Below are positions 34,758 to 43,246 of a stretch of 64,000 nt of DNA, piece by piece (the stretch's first letter is position 1; every line of letters begins with the position of its first letter). The DNA is from UBA2210 sp036825195 (GTDB lineage: Bacteria > Desulfobacterota > Syntrophia > Syntrophales > UBA2210). The DNA lies in contig DAISYQ010000004.1 of NCBI GenBank assembly GCA_036825195.1, forward strand, positions 1 through 64,000. Reading direction: 5' to 3'. A program made the translations under genes and the position numbers. The notes under the pieces are model-generated. The model was not told the origin of the DNA. It searched no databases and saw only the letters and a list, made by a program, of their open reading frames with translations.

Positions 34758-35135
34758 ATGGTAGAGCTTGATTTTGAAAAGGGAGATGGACTCATTCCTG
34801 TCGTGGCGCAGGATTATGAGACGAACGATGTGCTGATGCTTGCCTACATGAACAAAGAGGCATGGCTGAAAACAGTGGAGACCGGAAAGGCCACATACTG
34901 GAGCAGATCACGGAACACCCTCTGGATCAAGGGTGAAACATCGGGTAACGTTCAGACCGTGAGGGAAATCCTGGTGGATTGCGATCTGGACACGCTTGTA
35001 CTTAAAGTGGATCAGGGAGGAGGCGCCGCGTGCCATATGGGGTATCGATCTTGTTTTTACCGAAGGGTGTCAGGCGGAGAAATGGAAATAATCGGTGAGC
35101 GGATATTCGATCCGGAGAAAGTGTATAAACGATGA
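34758..35135 (+). CDS. hisI: Phosphoribosyl-AMP cyclohydrolase
   Basis: A 125-residue monofunctional HisI, which opens the purine ring of PR-AMP in step 3 of histidine synthesis. The metal and substrate motifs are clear: LMLAYMNKEAWLKT, TYWSRSRNTLWIKGETSGNV, VDCDLDTLVLKVDQGGGAACHMG and YRSCFYR. The three zinc-binding cysteines of the family are in place. GAGGAAAGG precedes the ATG. The last four bases overlap hisG, giving tight coupling. Confidence 0.96.
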   Translation: MVELDFEKGDGLIPVVAQDYETNDVLMLAYMNKEAWLKTVETGKATYWSRSRNTLWIKGETSGNVQTVREILVDCDLDTLVLKVDQGGGAACHMGYRSCFYRRVSGGEMEIIGERIFDPEKVYKR

Positions 35136-36004
35136 AGAAATTGAAGCTGGGAATACCAAAAGGGAGTCTCGAATCCAAAACGATTGAACTCTTCAAAAGG
35201 GCGGGATGGAGCATAACCTACGATGCCAGGAGCTATTTTCCTGATATCGACGATGAAGATATTTCCTGCGCTCTTGTGAGGGCACAGGAAATGTCCCGGT
35301 ATGTCGATGACGGAACCATCGATCTCGGCCTTACCGGGAAGGACTGGATCCTGGAAAACGAATCCGATGTCGTGGTGGTACAAGACCTCGTGTATTCAAA
35401 GGCGTCCATACGACAGGCTCGGTGGGTACTCGTGGTGAGGGAGGATTCTCCCATAAAGACCATTGAGGATATCGCCGGGAAAAGAATATCCACGGAACTG
35501 GTAAACTTTACCCGCAACTACCTCGAAGAGAGGGGGATAAAGGCACACATTGAGTTCTCATGGGGCGCAACGGAGGCCAAGGTGGTTGAGGGTCTCGTGG
35601 ATGCGATCGTTGAGGTTACGGAAACGGGAAGCACCCTCAAAGCCAACAAATTAAAGATCATCCATGAACTCATGAAAACGAATACCCAGTTGATTGCCAA
35701 TAGAAAGGCCTGGAATAATCCATGGAAAAAGAGGAAGATCGAACAGATCAGTGCACTTCTCCGGGGATCGCTTATGGCCATGGGCAAGGTCGGCCTCAAG
35801 ATGAATGTGGGCAGGGAAAATCTCGGTGGCGTTGTGCTCTTGCTTCCCTCCCTCAAGGCGCCCACCATATCAGGGTTGTACGACGATAATTGGTTCGCCA
35901 TCGAAACCGTTGTTGACAAGAGTATCGTCAGAGAGTTGATACCACTCCTCCAGGAGGCCGGGGCCGAAGGTATCATAGAATATCCCCTTAACAAGGTACT
36001 GTAG
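35132..36004 (+). CDS. hisG: ATP phosphoribosyltransferase, long form
   Basis: A 290-residue HisG of the long type, the committed step of histidine synthesis. Catalytic part: LKLGIPKGSLESKTIELFKR, DLGLTGKDWILEN, and the PRPP loop VEGLVDAIVEVTETGSTLKAN. The C-terminal ~75 residues (KVGLKMNVGRENLGGVVLLLP to the end) are the ACT-like regulatory domain that binds histidine. No HisZ partner is needed with this form. Confidence 0.96.
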   Translation: MKKLKLGIPKGSLESKTIELFKRAGWSITYDARSYFPDIDDEDISCALVRAQEMSRYVDDGTIDLGLTGKDWILENESDVVVVQDLVYSKASIRQARWVLVVREDSPIKTIEDIAGKRISTELVNFTRNYLEERGIKAHIEFSWGATEAKVVEGLVDAIVEVTETGSTLKANKLKIIHELMKTNTQLIANRKAWNNPWKKRKIEQISALLRGSLMAMGKVGLKMNVGRENLGGVVLLLPSLKAPTISGLYDDNWFAIETVVDKSIVRELIPLLQEAGAEGIIEYPLNKVL

Positions 36005-36020
36005 CAGGAGGTCTGATACG

Positions 36021-36608
36021 ATGGCACGAAAGAAGACAATCACCAGAAAGACCACGGAGACGGACATCTCTGTCGAAATCAATCTGGATGGAGACGGTAC
36101 GGGACAGATATCGACGACGATACCCTTTCTTGATCATATGCTTGTCCTTCTTGCACGACACGGTTTTATCGACCTGACTGTACAAGCAAGCGGTGATACG
36201 AACGTCGATTATCATCACCTTGTAGAGGATCTGGGCATATGCCTCGGGAGGGCGGTAAAGGGAGCGTTGGGAGACAAGAAAGGGATAGGCCGATACGGAT
36301 CGGCCTTTGTACCCATGGATGAAACCCTGTGCCACGTCTGTATCGATATGTCCGGGAGACCCTATCTGGTTTTCATGGCCGACTTTGGTGGTAAAAAGAT
36401 ACGGGATTTTGATCCCATTCTCCTCGAGGAATTCTTTAAAGCATTTTCGGACCACGGGGGAATAACCTTGCACGTAAATGTGAAATATGGTAAGAATCCT
36501 CACCACATAGCCGAGGCCATCTTCAAGGCTTGTGCCCGTGCTTTGAAAGAGGCTGTCCGCATGGATGATAGAATCCAGGGCGTATTGTCAACGAAGGGGA
36601 GTCTGTAA
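36021..36608 (+). CDS. hisB: Imidazoleglycerol-phosphate dehydratase
   Basis: A 195-residue monofunctional dehydratase (step 7 of the histidine pathway). The two manganese-binding motifs of the family are intact: PFLDHMLVLLARHG with VDYHHLVEDLGICLG, and KAFSDHGGITLHV with NPHHIAEAIFKACARALKEA. The ribosome site is AGGAGG. It is the third gene in the his run. Confidence 0.96.
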   Translation: MARKKTITRKTTETDISVEINLDGDGTGQISTTIPFLDHMLVLLARHGFIDLTVQASGDTNVDYHHLVEDLGICLGRAVKGALGDKKGIGRYGSAFVPMDETLCHVCIDMSGRPYLVFMADFGGKKIRDFDPILLEEFFKAFSDHGGITLHVNVKYGKNPHHIAEAIFKACARALKEAVRMDDRIQGVLSTKGSL

Positions 36609-36809
36609 TGCCTGAACACGAGTTGTTCTTTTTCACAACCCTACCGTGTATTCTTTCGTAACGAGTCGGTCTTCTTCACGCAGGATCATTATGGGAGTTT
36701 GGTCATCTTCAGCCCGAATCCCGATACAGAAGGACTGAACCGCTCCCGTCTTTGACCGGATTATACAATGCCGGATGACAACATTGCGGTGGGAGATCGA
36801 AAGACCCTG

Positions 36810-36821
36810 AAAGGAGGTGAT
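36810..36821 (+). promoter_or_regulatory. Perfect Shine-Dalgarno sequence not followed by a normal start codon
   Basis: AAAGGAGGTGAT is the full complement of the 16S rRNA tail. In the frame of the lipoprotein gene it is followed by AATC and then ATA-AAA-AGG. The only standard start in frame is a GTG (36817-36819) inside the ribosome site itself. Confidence 0.6.
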
Positions 36822-37533
36822 AATCATAAAAAGGAATCCTTATTCTTCTTACTTGCTTGTGTTTCTTTTTTGCGGGGTGATCGTTCCTACCCTGCTTGCC
36901 GGTTGTGTATCTCATGGCACCCGTAAGGCAACCACCTATCGCCAGGGAGATATTTCCGGATTACAGAAGATTGCCGTTACGCCCTTTCAGGCCATCATTC
37001 CCGGTGATCCTGCTGCAAAGGTTAGCCGATGTCCCATTTCGGGAGCAACCTTCAGGACGTGCGAATTTCCGGGGAATCCCGAGAAAAAGATCGAGGAGAT
37101 CTTTGTCAATAGGCTCAATCTTTCCGGAAGATATACCGTCATACCCCCCCAAGAGGTCGAAGGTGTATATAAAAGGGTATTCACAGACTTCCCCAAAGAT
37201 TCCCCTCTGAAGATACTGACAACGGTTGGGGAAAAGACCGGGGCCGATGGCGTTATTGCAGGGCACCTTTTCTACTACCGGGATAGAAAAGGATTCGACT
37301 ATTCCGTGGAAGAACCCGCTTCAGTAGTTTTCTGCGTACACCTTATCCGGGTTAAGGACGGTGTGCCGGTATGGAAGGGGATCTTTGACAAAACCCAAAG
37401 TTCATTGATGGAAAATATCTTCGATCTCTTCCCCTTTATCCGAGGCGGCGGCAAGTGGATGACCGCTGATGAGTTATCACAGGAAGGTATCGAGGAGATA
37501 GTGAAGGATTTTCCAGGATTGAAAGGAAACTGA
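36817..37533 (+). CDS. Outer-membrane-type lipoprotein within the his cluster
   Basis: A lipoprotein of about 235 residues: basic N-terminus, hydrophobic stretch, lipobox PTLLAG-C. The mature part has LQKIAVTPFQAIIPGD, ILTTVGEKTGADGVIAGHLF and a conserved C-terminal block MENIFDLFPFIRGGGKWMTA. This general pattern (TGADGVI..G.., then a beta-rich half) is shared with GNA1162/DUF799-like and CsgG-like lipoproteins, but I do not assign it. The formal GTG start lies inside a perfect Shine-Dalgarno, so translation may really begin at ATA 36826. It sits between hisB and hisA, four bases before hisA, so it is transcribed with them. Confidence 0.75.
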   Translation: MIIIKRNPYSSYLLVFLFCGVIVPTLLAGCVSHGTRKATTYRQGDISGLQKIAVTPFQAIIPGDPAAKVSRCPISGATFRTCEFPGNPEKKIEEIFVNRLNLSGRYTVIPPQEVEGVYKRVFTDFPKDSPLKILTTVGEKTGADGVIAGHLFYYRDRKGFDYSVEEPASVVFCVHLIRVKDGVPVWKGIFDKTQSSLMENIFDLFPFIRGGGKWMTADELSQEGIEEIVKDFPGLKGN

Positions 37534-37536
37534 TAA

Positions 37537-38268
37537 TTGCTTGTTATACCTGCTATAGATTTGAAGGATGGAAAATGCGTGCGCCTTCTTCAGGGTGACT
37601 TCAACCTGTCTACCGTTTACTCGGCTCATCCCTCGGATATTGCCGTGAGATGGCAGGAAAAAGGGGCGCAACGGATACATGTGATAGACCTCGACGGTTC
37701 ACGTGACGGACTGCCCCGCAACAGAGATGCGGTCAAAGAGATCGCAGGCGCTGTGGATGTGCCGCTGCAGGTCGGTGGCGGGATACGGGATATGAAAACC
37801 GTTGATGACTATATCAATATGGGTGTCAACTATGTTATACTTGGAACTGTCGCCCTGAAAGACAGGAATTTTGTTCTTGATGCGTGCGCAGCTTATGGTG
37901 GAAAAATTATTCTGGCCCTTGATGCCCGTGACGGCAAGGTTGCAATTGAGGGATGGACCGAAAGCACCGACCGGTCTCCCGCTCAGATTGCGTCGGAATA
38001 TGAAGGGATAGGGCTTGACTCGATCATCTTCACGGATATACGGCGGGATGGGATGGAGGCGGGAGTGAACCTTGAATCTACAAGAATGCTCGCGAGATCC
38101 GTCCATATCCCTATCATAGCTTCCGGAGGAGTTGCGAATATCCATGATATCGAAAAGCTGCTCGAAGCAAGGGAATCGGGGATAATGGGTGTTATTACCG
38201 GCAAGGCCCTCTACACCGGTGCATTGAAGCTGGAGGATGCCATTGCCAAAGTTGCAGGGTTTGCATAG
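37537..38268 (+). CDS. hisA: Phosphoribosylformimino-5-aminoimidazole carboxamide ribotide isomerase
   Basis: A 243-residue TIM-barrel isomerase (step 4 of histidine synthesis). Landmarks: VIPAIDLKDGKCVRLLQGD with the catalytic first Asp, VIDLDGSRDG, DVPLQVGGGIRDM, YVILGTVALKD, the second catalytic Asp in SIIFTDIRRDGM, and IIASGGVANIHDI. It starts with TTG, with GAAAGGAAAC upstream. HisH and HisF, HisD, HisC and HisE are not in the window. Confidence 0.95.
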   Translation: MLVIPAIDLKDGKCVRLLQGDFNLSTVYSAHPSDIAVRWQEKGAQRIHVIDLDGSRDGLPRNRDAVKEIAGAVDVPLQVGGGIRDMKTVDDYINMGVNYVILGTVALKDRNFVLDACAAYGGKIILALDARDGKVAIEGWTESTDRSPAQIASEYEGIGLDSIIFTDIRRDGMEAGVNLESTRMLARSVHIPIIASGGVANIHDIEKLLEARESGIMGVITGKALYTGALKLEDAIAKVAGFA

Positions 38269-38280
38269 GAGGTTCTTGTA

Positions 38281-38619
38281 ATGAAAGAGTGTATATTCTG
38301 TAAGATCATACAAGGTGAGATACCCGCGAATATTGTCTATGAGTCCGACGAAGCGCTGGCATTCGACGATATCAATCCGATGGCACCCGTTCATGTCGTT
38401 GTCGTGCCGAAGGCACACGTGGCGACCCTCATGGATCTCTCCGATGGCGGCATGATACAGGGTTTGATTGCTGCGGTACAGGAAGTTGCAAAAATCAAGG
38501 GGATTGGCGGGAAGGGCTTCAGGACCGTCATCAACTGTAATGAAGACGGCGGCCAGATAATCTTTCACCTTCATGTCCATGTCCTGGGCGGCAGAAAACT
38601 AAGTGATGATATGGGATAA
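38281..38619 (+). CDS. HIT-family nucleotide-binding protein (HinT-like)
   Basis: A 112-residue histidine-triad protein of the Hint branch: CIFCKIIQGEIPANIVYESD at the start and the catalytic triad FHLHVHVLGGR. These enzymes hydrolyse AMP-lysine or related phosphoramidates. It follows hisA by 12 bases with a GGAGG ribosome site, so it is part of the same transcript. Confidence 0.94.
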   Translation: MKECIFCKIIQGEIPANIVYESDEALAFDDINPMAPVHVVVVPKAHVATLMDLSDGGMIQGLIAAVQEVAKIKGIGGKGFRTVINCNEDGGQIIFHLHVHVLGGRKLSDDMG

Positions 38620-38644
38620 ACGATAAGGGAAAGGTATAGGCACA

Positions 38645-39088
38645 ATGGATATCAATAAGAAAATATCGGATGCAATGGTCCGGGCTGCTAAAGAAAAAGA
38701 TAAGGATACACTGTCCGCACTTCGTATGATCAAATCTGCTTTGCACAACAGAGAAATCGACCTCAAGGACCAATTCGGTGAAAAAGAAATCCTGCAGGTC
38801 TTGTCATCCATGGTAAAACAGAGGAAGGACTCCGTTGAACAATACAGAAACGGGGGAAGACCGGAACTTGCGGAAAAAGAAGAAAGGGAAATCGAAATAA
38901 TCCGCGGATTCATGCCGGAGCAGATGTCCGATGAAGAAATAGGGGCGCAGATCGATCAGGCCATAGAAGAGGCTGGTGCGACGAGTATTCGGGACATGGG
39001 AAAGGTCATGAAGCTTCTGATGCCCAAGCTGACGGGAAAAGCCGATGGGAAAGCTGTCGGTGAAGCGGTTAAGGCGAAACTGTCCTGA
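38645..39088 (+). CDS. GatB/YqeY domain-containing protein
   Basis: A 147-residue YqeY-type protein, homologous to the tRNA-binding tail of GatB. Landmarks are KDTLSALRMIKSALHNREID, KQRKDSVEQYRNGGRPELAE, EKEEREIEIIRGFMPEQMS, and DMGKVMKLLMPKLTGKADGK. Its role is not well defined, perhaps in tRNA amidation or quality control. The yqeY-dnaG-rpoD order is common. Confidence 0.92.
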   Translation: MDINKKISDAMVRAAKEKDKDTLSALRMIKSALHNREIDLKDQFGEKEILQVLSSMVKQRKDSVEQYRNGGRPELAEKEEREIEIIRGFMPEQMSDEEIGAQIDQAIEEAGATSIRDMGKVMKLLMPKLTGKADGKAVGEAVKAKLS

Positions 39089-39148
39089 GTCGCTGATCTT
39101 CACCGGTCTTCGTCTGAACATACAGAGGGTCATAGAGGTAACGGCAGG

Positions 39149-40933
39149 TTGAAGGGATATATTCCTCAGGAAACGATAGGAGAGATAAAGAGCAGGGTCA
39201 ATATCGTGAATCTTATTTCCGAGTACATTACCCTGAAAAAGGCCGGCAGAAATTTTGTCGGCCTCTGTCCTTTTCACAAGGAAAAAACACCTTCTTTCAG
39301 CGTGAATCCTGAAAAGCAGATATTCTACTGTTTCGGTTGCGGAGAAGGCGGAGACATCTTCGCCTTTCTGATGAAGATAAACGGCACCAGTTTTGCGGAG
39401 TCGGCACAGTATCTGGCCAGTAAAGCAGGAATAACCATACCTGTCAGAACGATGACCAATACGGAAAGGACCGAGAAAAGCGAGAAGGAACAACTGCACA
39501 GAATAAACGCAATGGCGGCGGATTATTTTTCTTATCAACTCGCCTCGAACAACGGTCGGGTGGCGCGCGATTACTTGACAAAGAGAAAGATGGGGGCTGC
39601 CATAGCAGCCGAATTCCAGCTGGGATACGCACCCGGGGGGTGGGGCAACCTTGTCAACTATTTTGCAAGCAAGAGAGTTCCCCTCAGGCTCGTTGAAAAG
39701 ACCGGTCTTATCATATCGAAAGACAAGAACAGGTTCTACGACCGATTTCGCGGAAGATTGATGTTCCCCATAGAAGATTTGAGCGGCAGAGTTGTGGCGT
39801 TCGGCGGGCGGGCTATCGGCGATGATATGCCCAAATACCTCAATTCTCCCGAGTCTCCCGTATATACAAAGGGCAAGGTTCTGTATGGTATGTACCGGAC
39901 AAAGGAGAAGATCCGCACGAAGGATTATGGTATTATTGTGGAGGGATATGTCGATCTTCTTTCCCTTCGTGATGCGGGGGTGGACAACGTGGTGGCAACA
40001 CTGGGCACCGCTCTGACCAGGGATCAGGTCGAACTGATCAGGCGATTCACGCAAAACGTTGCCGTCATCTTTGACCCCGATGAGGCGGGCAGGCATGCGG
40101 TGGAACGCAGTCTGAAGCTGTTCCTTGAGGAAAATATGCATGCCAGGATAGTCGTCCTCCCCGAGGGATACGATCCTGACGACTATGTTAAAAAATTCGG
40201 CCCTGAAGCCTTGTATGACGTTATCAGCCACTCCCCGATGATGGTGGACTATTATATAGATACCATGACGGGTACCGGAGATACCCTCGAAGACAATCTG
40301 GATGTGAGCAGGGATTCCATAGCGTTCATCAGCACCATCAGCGACCGGGTTGAACAAAACCTGTTCATAAAACGGGTATCCGAAAAACTTGGTATCGAAC
40401 AGAGTCTTTTAAAAGACAAGATACGCAAGGCCTCTGCCGGGTCCAGGGCCACCGGTGAAACACCGTATCAGGAAAAGAAGGCGGGAACGGTTGACAAGGT
40501 GGAATTAAACCTTATTTATATGATGATAGAGTATCCTGAAAAAATCCCTGTGGTGGTTCGGGATGATATATTGAGTTGTCTTGCTTCAGAGACATTGAAA
40601 AAACTGGGAAAGTCAATAACCGAGGGGGTGGATGACACCATCGGTCTTGTCAGGGACATGGAAGATGGCCCTGCAAAGGAAAACCTCTTACAATTAATAA
40701 TGGAGCGCCCTTTCTCCGATCAAGAGGTTGCCGACAGGGTCTTTGATGATAATCTTAAAAAGATACGAGACAAATGGTACAAGGGCAGGCATACGATACT
40801 GAAGCGAAAATTGATCAGGGCTCAGGAGACAAACGACAGGGAACTCAGCGACAGCCTGTTACGGGAAAGGGATAGATTGTTAAAGGAAGAGAGAGGACTA
40901 TTCGAAAATGAAGAAAACAATCAGGTCGGATGA
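39149..40933 (+). CDS. dnaG: DNA primase
   Basis: A 594-residue primase that lays RNA primers at replication forks. The zinc finger (CPFHKEKTPSF ... FYCFGCGEGGD) is complete, the catalytic core has VIFDPDEAGRHA and the TOPRIM glutamate in GIIVEGYVDLLSL, and the C-terminal ~150 residues are the DnaB-interacting domain. The start is TTG (39149), with GGCAGG just upstream. Its last 26 bases overlap rpoD, as in the classical macromolecular-synthesis operon (without rpsU here). Confidence 0.96.
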   Translation: MKGYIPQETIGEIKSRVNIVNLISEYITLKKAGRNFVGLCPFHKEKTPSFSVNPEKQIFYCFGCGEGGDIFAFLMKINGTSFAESAQYLASKAGITIPVRTMTNTERTEKSEKEQLHRINAMAADYFSYQLASNNGRVARDYLTKRKMGAAIAAEFQLGYAPGGWGNLVNYFASKRVPLRLVEKTGLIISKDKNRFYDRFRGRLMFPIEDLSGRVVAFGGRAIGDDMPKYLNSPESPVYTKGKVLYGMYRTKEKIRTKDYGIIVEGYVDLLSLRDAGVDNVVATLGTALTRDQVELIRRFTQNVAVIFDPDEAGRHAVERSLKLFLEENMHARIVVLPEGYDPDDYVKKFGPEALYDVISHSPMMVDYYIDTMTGTGDTLEDNLDVSRDSIAFISTISDRVEQNLFIKRVSEKLGIEQSLLKDKIRKASAGSRATGETPYQEKKAGTVDKVELNLIYMMIEYPEKIPVVVRDDILSCLASETLKKLGKSITEGVDDTIGLVRDMEDGPAKENLLQLIMERPFSDQEVADRVFDDNLKKIRDKWYKGRHTILKRKLIRAQETNDRELSDSLLRERDRLLKEERGLFENEENNQVG

Positions 40934-42671
40934 AGTAAATAAACTTATTTCACTGGGCCAGGGGAAGGGATTTCTTACGTATGATGACATCAACGATATG
41001 TTGCCGTCCGACATCATATTCTCAGATCAGATAGATGATATTTTGATATTATTTCATGAGAAAAATATCAAAGTTTTCGATGTCGACAAAGAAGGAAAGG
41101 TTATTGAGAGTCCGGATGATACAACCCTAGAGGAAACGGAACAAATAAAAACCGATGATATACAACCTCTCCCCATAGCTGCACTAGGTAAGACCGGAGA
41201 CCCTGTGAAGCTGTATCTGCGGGAAATGGGCCAAGAGTCTCTGCTGAGCCGTGAAGAAGAGGTAATGATAGCAAAGAAGATCGAAAAGGGAGAAAAGAAG
41301 ATCCTGGAAACCCTTTTCAGCCTGCCTGTTTTCGTAAAAGAGATTGTGGATATAGGAGAGAAACTCAGGAATAACGAAATACGGATAAAGACAGTCGTCG
41401 ATAATCTTGAAGACGAGAGCGGTTTTACCGAAGAGGATGTATACCGGGAAAAGGTGCAGAAATTTACCGCCAAGGTGGCGAAACTGGATGAAAGAAATAC
41501 CCAGCTGAGAACAGAGTTGAAAGACGAACAGTTAGACGACTCCGAGAGACAACAGAAGCAGAAGGAACTGGAAAAAAACTTCAAAAAGATCATCAAGCTC
41601 TGTAAGGATGCAAACCTCAATAAACGACGCATTAATGGGATGGTTACCGAACTCAAAAATGCCGTTACAGAACTCAACAAGGGTGAGGAGAGAATAGAGT
41701 CATGCAAGGACCGGTCGGGAATGTCACTCAACGCCCTGGATAAGATCTTCTCACGGATGAGAAACGGGGAAGAGATACAGGTCTCTGAAGAAAGCGGTAT
41801 CCCCGTTAAAGAATTGAGGGAATATGAAAAGACAATCAGACAGGCCCGTAACGACAGGAAGAGAATCACGGGAAAAATCGGTGCTTCCGCTGAAACGCTG
41901 AAATCGGTGATCACAACCATAAAAGAGGGTGAGACGGAAGCGGACCTGGCAAAGAGAAAATTGATAAAGGCAAACCTCAGATTGGTCGTAAGCATTGCCA
42001 AGAAGTACACGAACAGAGGACTGCAATTCCTGGACCTTATTCAGGAAGGAAATATCGGGTTGATGAAGGCCGTAGAAAAGTTTGAATACCAGAGAGGATA
42101 CAAATTTTCAACTTATGCGACCTGGTGGATACGGCAGGCCATCACAAGGGCCATAGCGGATCAGGCACGAACAATACGAATCCCCGTTCATATGATTGAG
42201 ACGATAAACAAACTTATCAGAACTTCACGCTACCTGATCCAGGAACTGGGGAAAGAGCCAACCCCGGCAGAAGTGGCGGAAAAGATGGAATTCCCCCTGG
42301 ATAAGGTACGGAAGGTATTGAAGATCGCCAAGGAACCGATATCTCTGGAAACACCCATCGGTGAGGAGGAAGACAGCTCACTCGGGGATTTTATTGAGGA
42401 CAAGAAAATCATGTCTCCCTCTGACGCTACGATGAGTATGGATCTGGCCCAACAAACGAGAAAGATACTGGCCACTCTAACACCGAGGGAGGAGAAGGTG
42501 TTGAGGATGCGTTTCGGGATCAGCGAAAGGGCCGACGAGGGACTGAGTCAGAGGAAAAGCGCTGCATATCCGGAAGATACGATGGAACGGGCCAAGCAGA
42601 TTGAAGATAATGTGCTGAAAAAGATGCGCGGGGCATCGCGAAGAAGGGAAATAAAGGGAGGAATCAAGTAG
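40908..42671 (+). CDS. rpoD: RNA polymerase sigma factor RpoD, with aberrant region 4.2
   Basis: A 587-residue primary sigma factor. Region 1.1 (GKGFLTYDDINDMLP), 1.2 (DPVKLYLREMGQESLLSREE), a long non-conserved insert (~130-340), region 2 (KANLRLVVSIAKKYTNRGLQ, FLDLIQEGNIGLMKAVEKFE, GYKFSTYATWWIRQAITRAI), region 3 (RIPVHMIETINKL) and 4.1 (LTPREEKVLRMRFGI) are canonical. Region 4.2 is not: where primary sigmas read LTLEEVG..F.VTRERIRQIE, this one reads LSQRKSAAYPEDTMERAKQIE (in part; residues ~546-566). E560, R561 and Q564 of the -35 recognition helix remain; the preceding Arg is Met559, and the Ile and Arg after R561 are Ala562 and Lys563. The tail (KMRGASRRREIKGG) is also divergent. Confidence 0.93.
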   Translation: MKKTIRSDEVNKLISLGQGKGFLTYDDINDMLPSDIIFSDQIDDILILFHEKNIKVFDVDKEGKVIESPDDTTLEETEQIKTDDIQPLPIAALGKTGDPVKLYLREMGQESLLSREEEVMIAKKIEKGEKKILETLFSLPVFVKEIVDIGEKLRNNEIRIKTVVDNLEDESGFTEEDVYREKVQKFTAKVAKLDERNTQLRTELKDEQLDDSERQQKQKELEKNFKKIIKLCKDANLNKRRINGMVTELKNAVTELNKGEERIESCKDRSGMSLNALDKIFSRMRNGEEIQVSEESGIPVKELREYEKTIRQARNDRKRITGKIGASAETLKSVITTIKEGETEADLAKRKLIKANLRLVVSIAKKYTNRGLQFLDLIQEGNIGLMKAVEKFEYQRGYKFSTYATWWIRQAITRAIADQARTIRIPVHMIETINKLIRTSRYLIQELGKEPTPAEVAEKMEFPLDKVRKVLKIAKEPISLETPIGEEEDSSLGDFIEDKKIMSPSDATMSMDLAQQTRKILATLTPREEKVLRMRFGISERADEGLSQRKSAAYPEDTMERAKQIEDNVLKKMRGASRRREIKGGIK

Positions 42672-42732
42672 GTAATCAGCTTGCACGTCAACATATCAAG
42701 AGCGAGTGTATCCTCTTTTCGTGTAACCGGGT

Positions 42733-43116
42733 TTAATCGCAGATAGCAACGGCCTCAATCTCTATCGGGGAATCTCCGGGAAGACGGGCAACCTCCACAC
42801 AGGATCGGGCCGGGCGGGATACTCCGAAATACTCTTCGTATATGCTGTTGAACTGTTTGAAACGGTTCATGTCTGTCAGGAAAATCCCAACCTTTGCCAC
42901 GCGATTAAGGTCAGATCCTCCTGCCTCCAGTATTTCCTTGAGATTGTTCAGAACCGTACGTGCCTGGAGTTCAAAAGGCCCGTGCACTGGTTCTCCGTTT
43001 TTCGGATCAATGGGGATTTGGCCGGATATATACAACCAGCCTCCGGCTTTGACCGCCTGAGAATACGGGCCTACTGGCCGGGGAGCCTTATCGGTATGAA
43101 TGATACTCTTATCCAT
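42733..43116 (-). CDS. RidA-family enamine/imine deaminase
   Basis: A 127-residue RidA (YjgF/YER057c/UK114) protein that hydrolyses reactive 2-aminoacrylate-type enamines. Landmarks: APRPVGPYSQAVKAGGWLYI, SGQIPIDPKNGE, and the catalytic arginine in SRPARSCVEVARLP with the terminal IEIEAVAI. I start it at the ATG at 43116 with AAAGGAG upstream; the frame extends much further, but that part is non-coding and crosses the xseA start. It converges with rpoD. Confidence 0.94.
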   Translation of the reverse strand: MDKSIIHTDKAPRPVGPYSQAVKAGGWLYISGQIPIDPKNGEPVHGPFELQARTVLNNLKEILEAGGSDLNRVAKVGIFLTDMNRFKQFNSIYEEYFGVSRPARSCVEVARLPGDSPIEIEAVAICD

Positions 43117-43246
43117 GACACTCTCATCTCCTTTCAATGATTCACTTGACAACAAGACCGGAAAGATGTCAACAAAATAATAAGTGGATAGAGAGTATTG
43201 ATAGACCGACTTTACAAAGAGGTATACCTGTTCACGTGGAATTTTT

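Noticed and set aside
36633..36827. 64-codon minus-strand frame between hisB and the lipoprotein gene (ending PIMILREEDRLVTKEYTVGL)
   Set aside because: The product looks somewhat protein-like, but it starts on the complement of the next gene's Shine-Dalgarno, has no ribosome site, and is antisense to an operon. Not supported well enough.
38804..40357. 517-codon open frame antisense to the yqeY and dnaG genes
   Set aside because: The plus strand encodes clear YqeY and primase proteins with all motifs; the antisense product has no recognisable domain and no ribosome site. It is a composition effect.
41054..42010. 318-codon Ser-rich frame antisense to rpoD
   Set aside because: Its Ser/Phe-rich, low-complexity product mirrors the Glu/Lys-rich sigma factor insert. 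No domain, no ribosome site.
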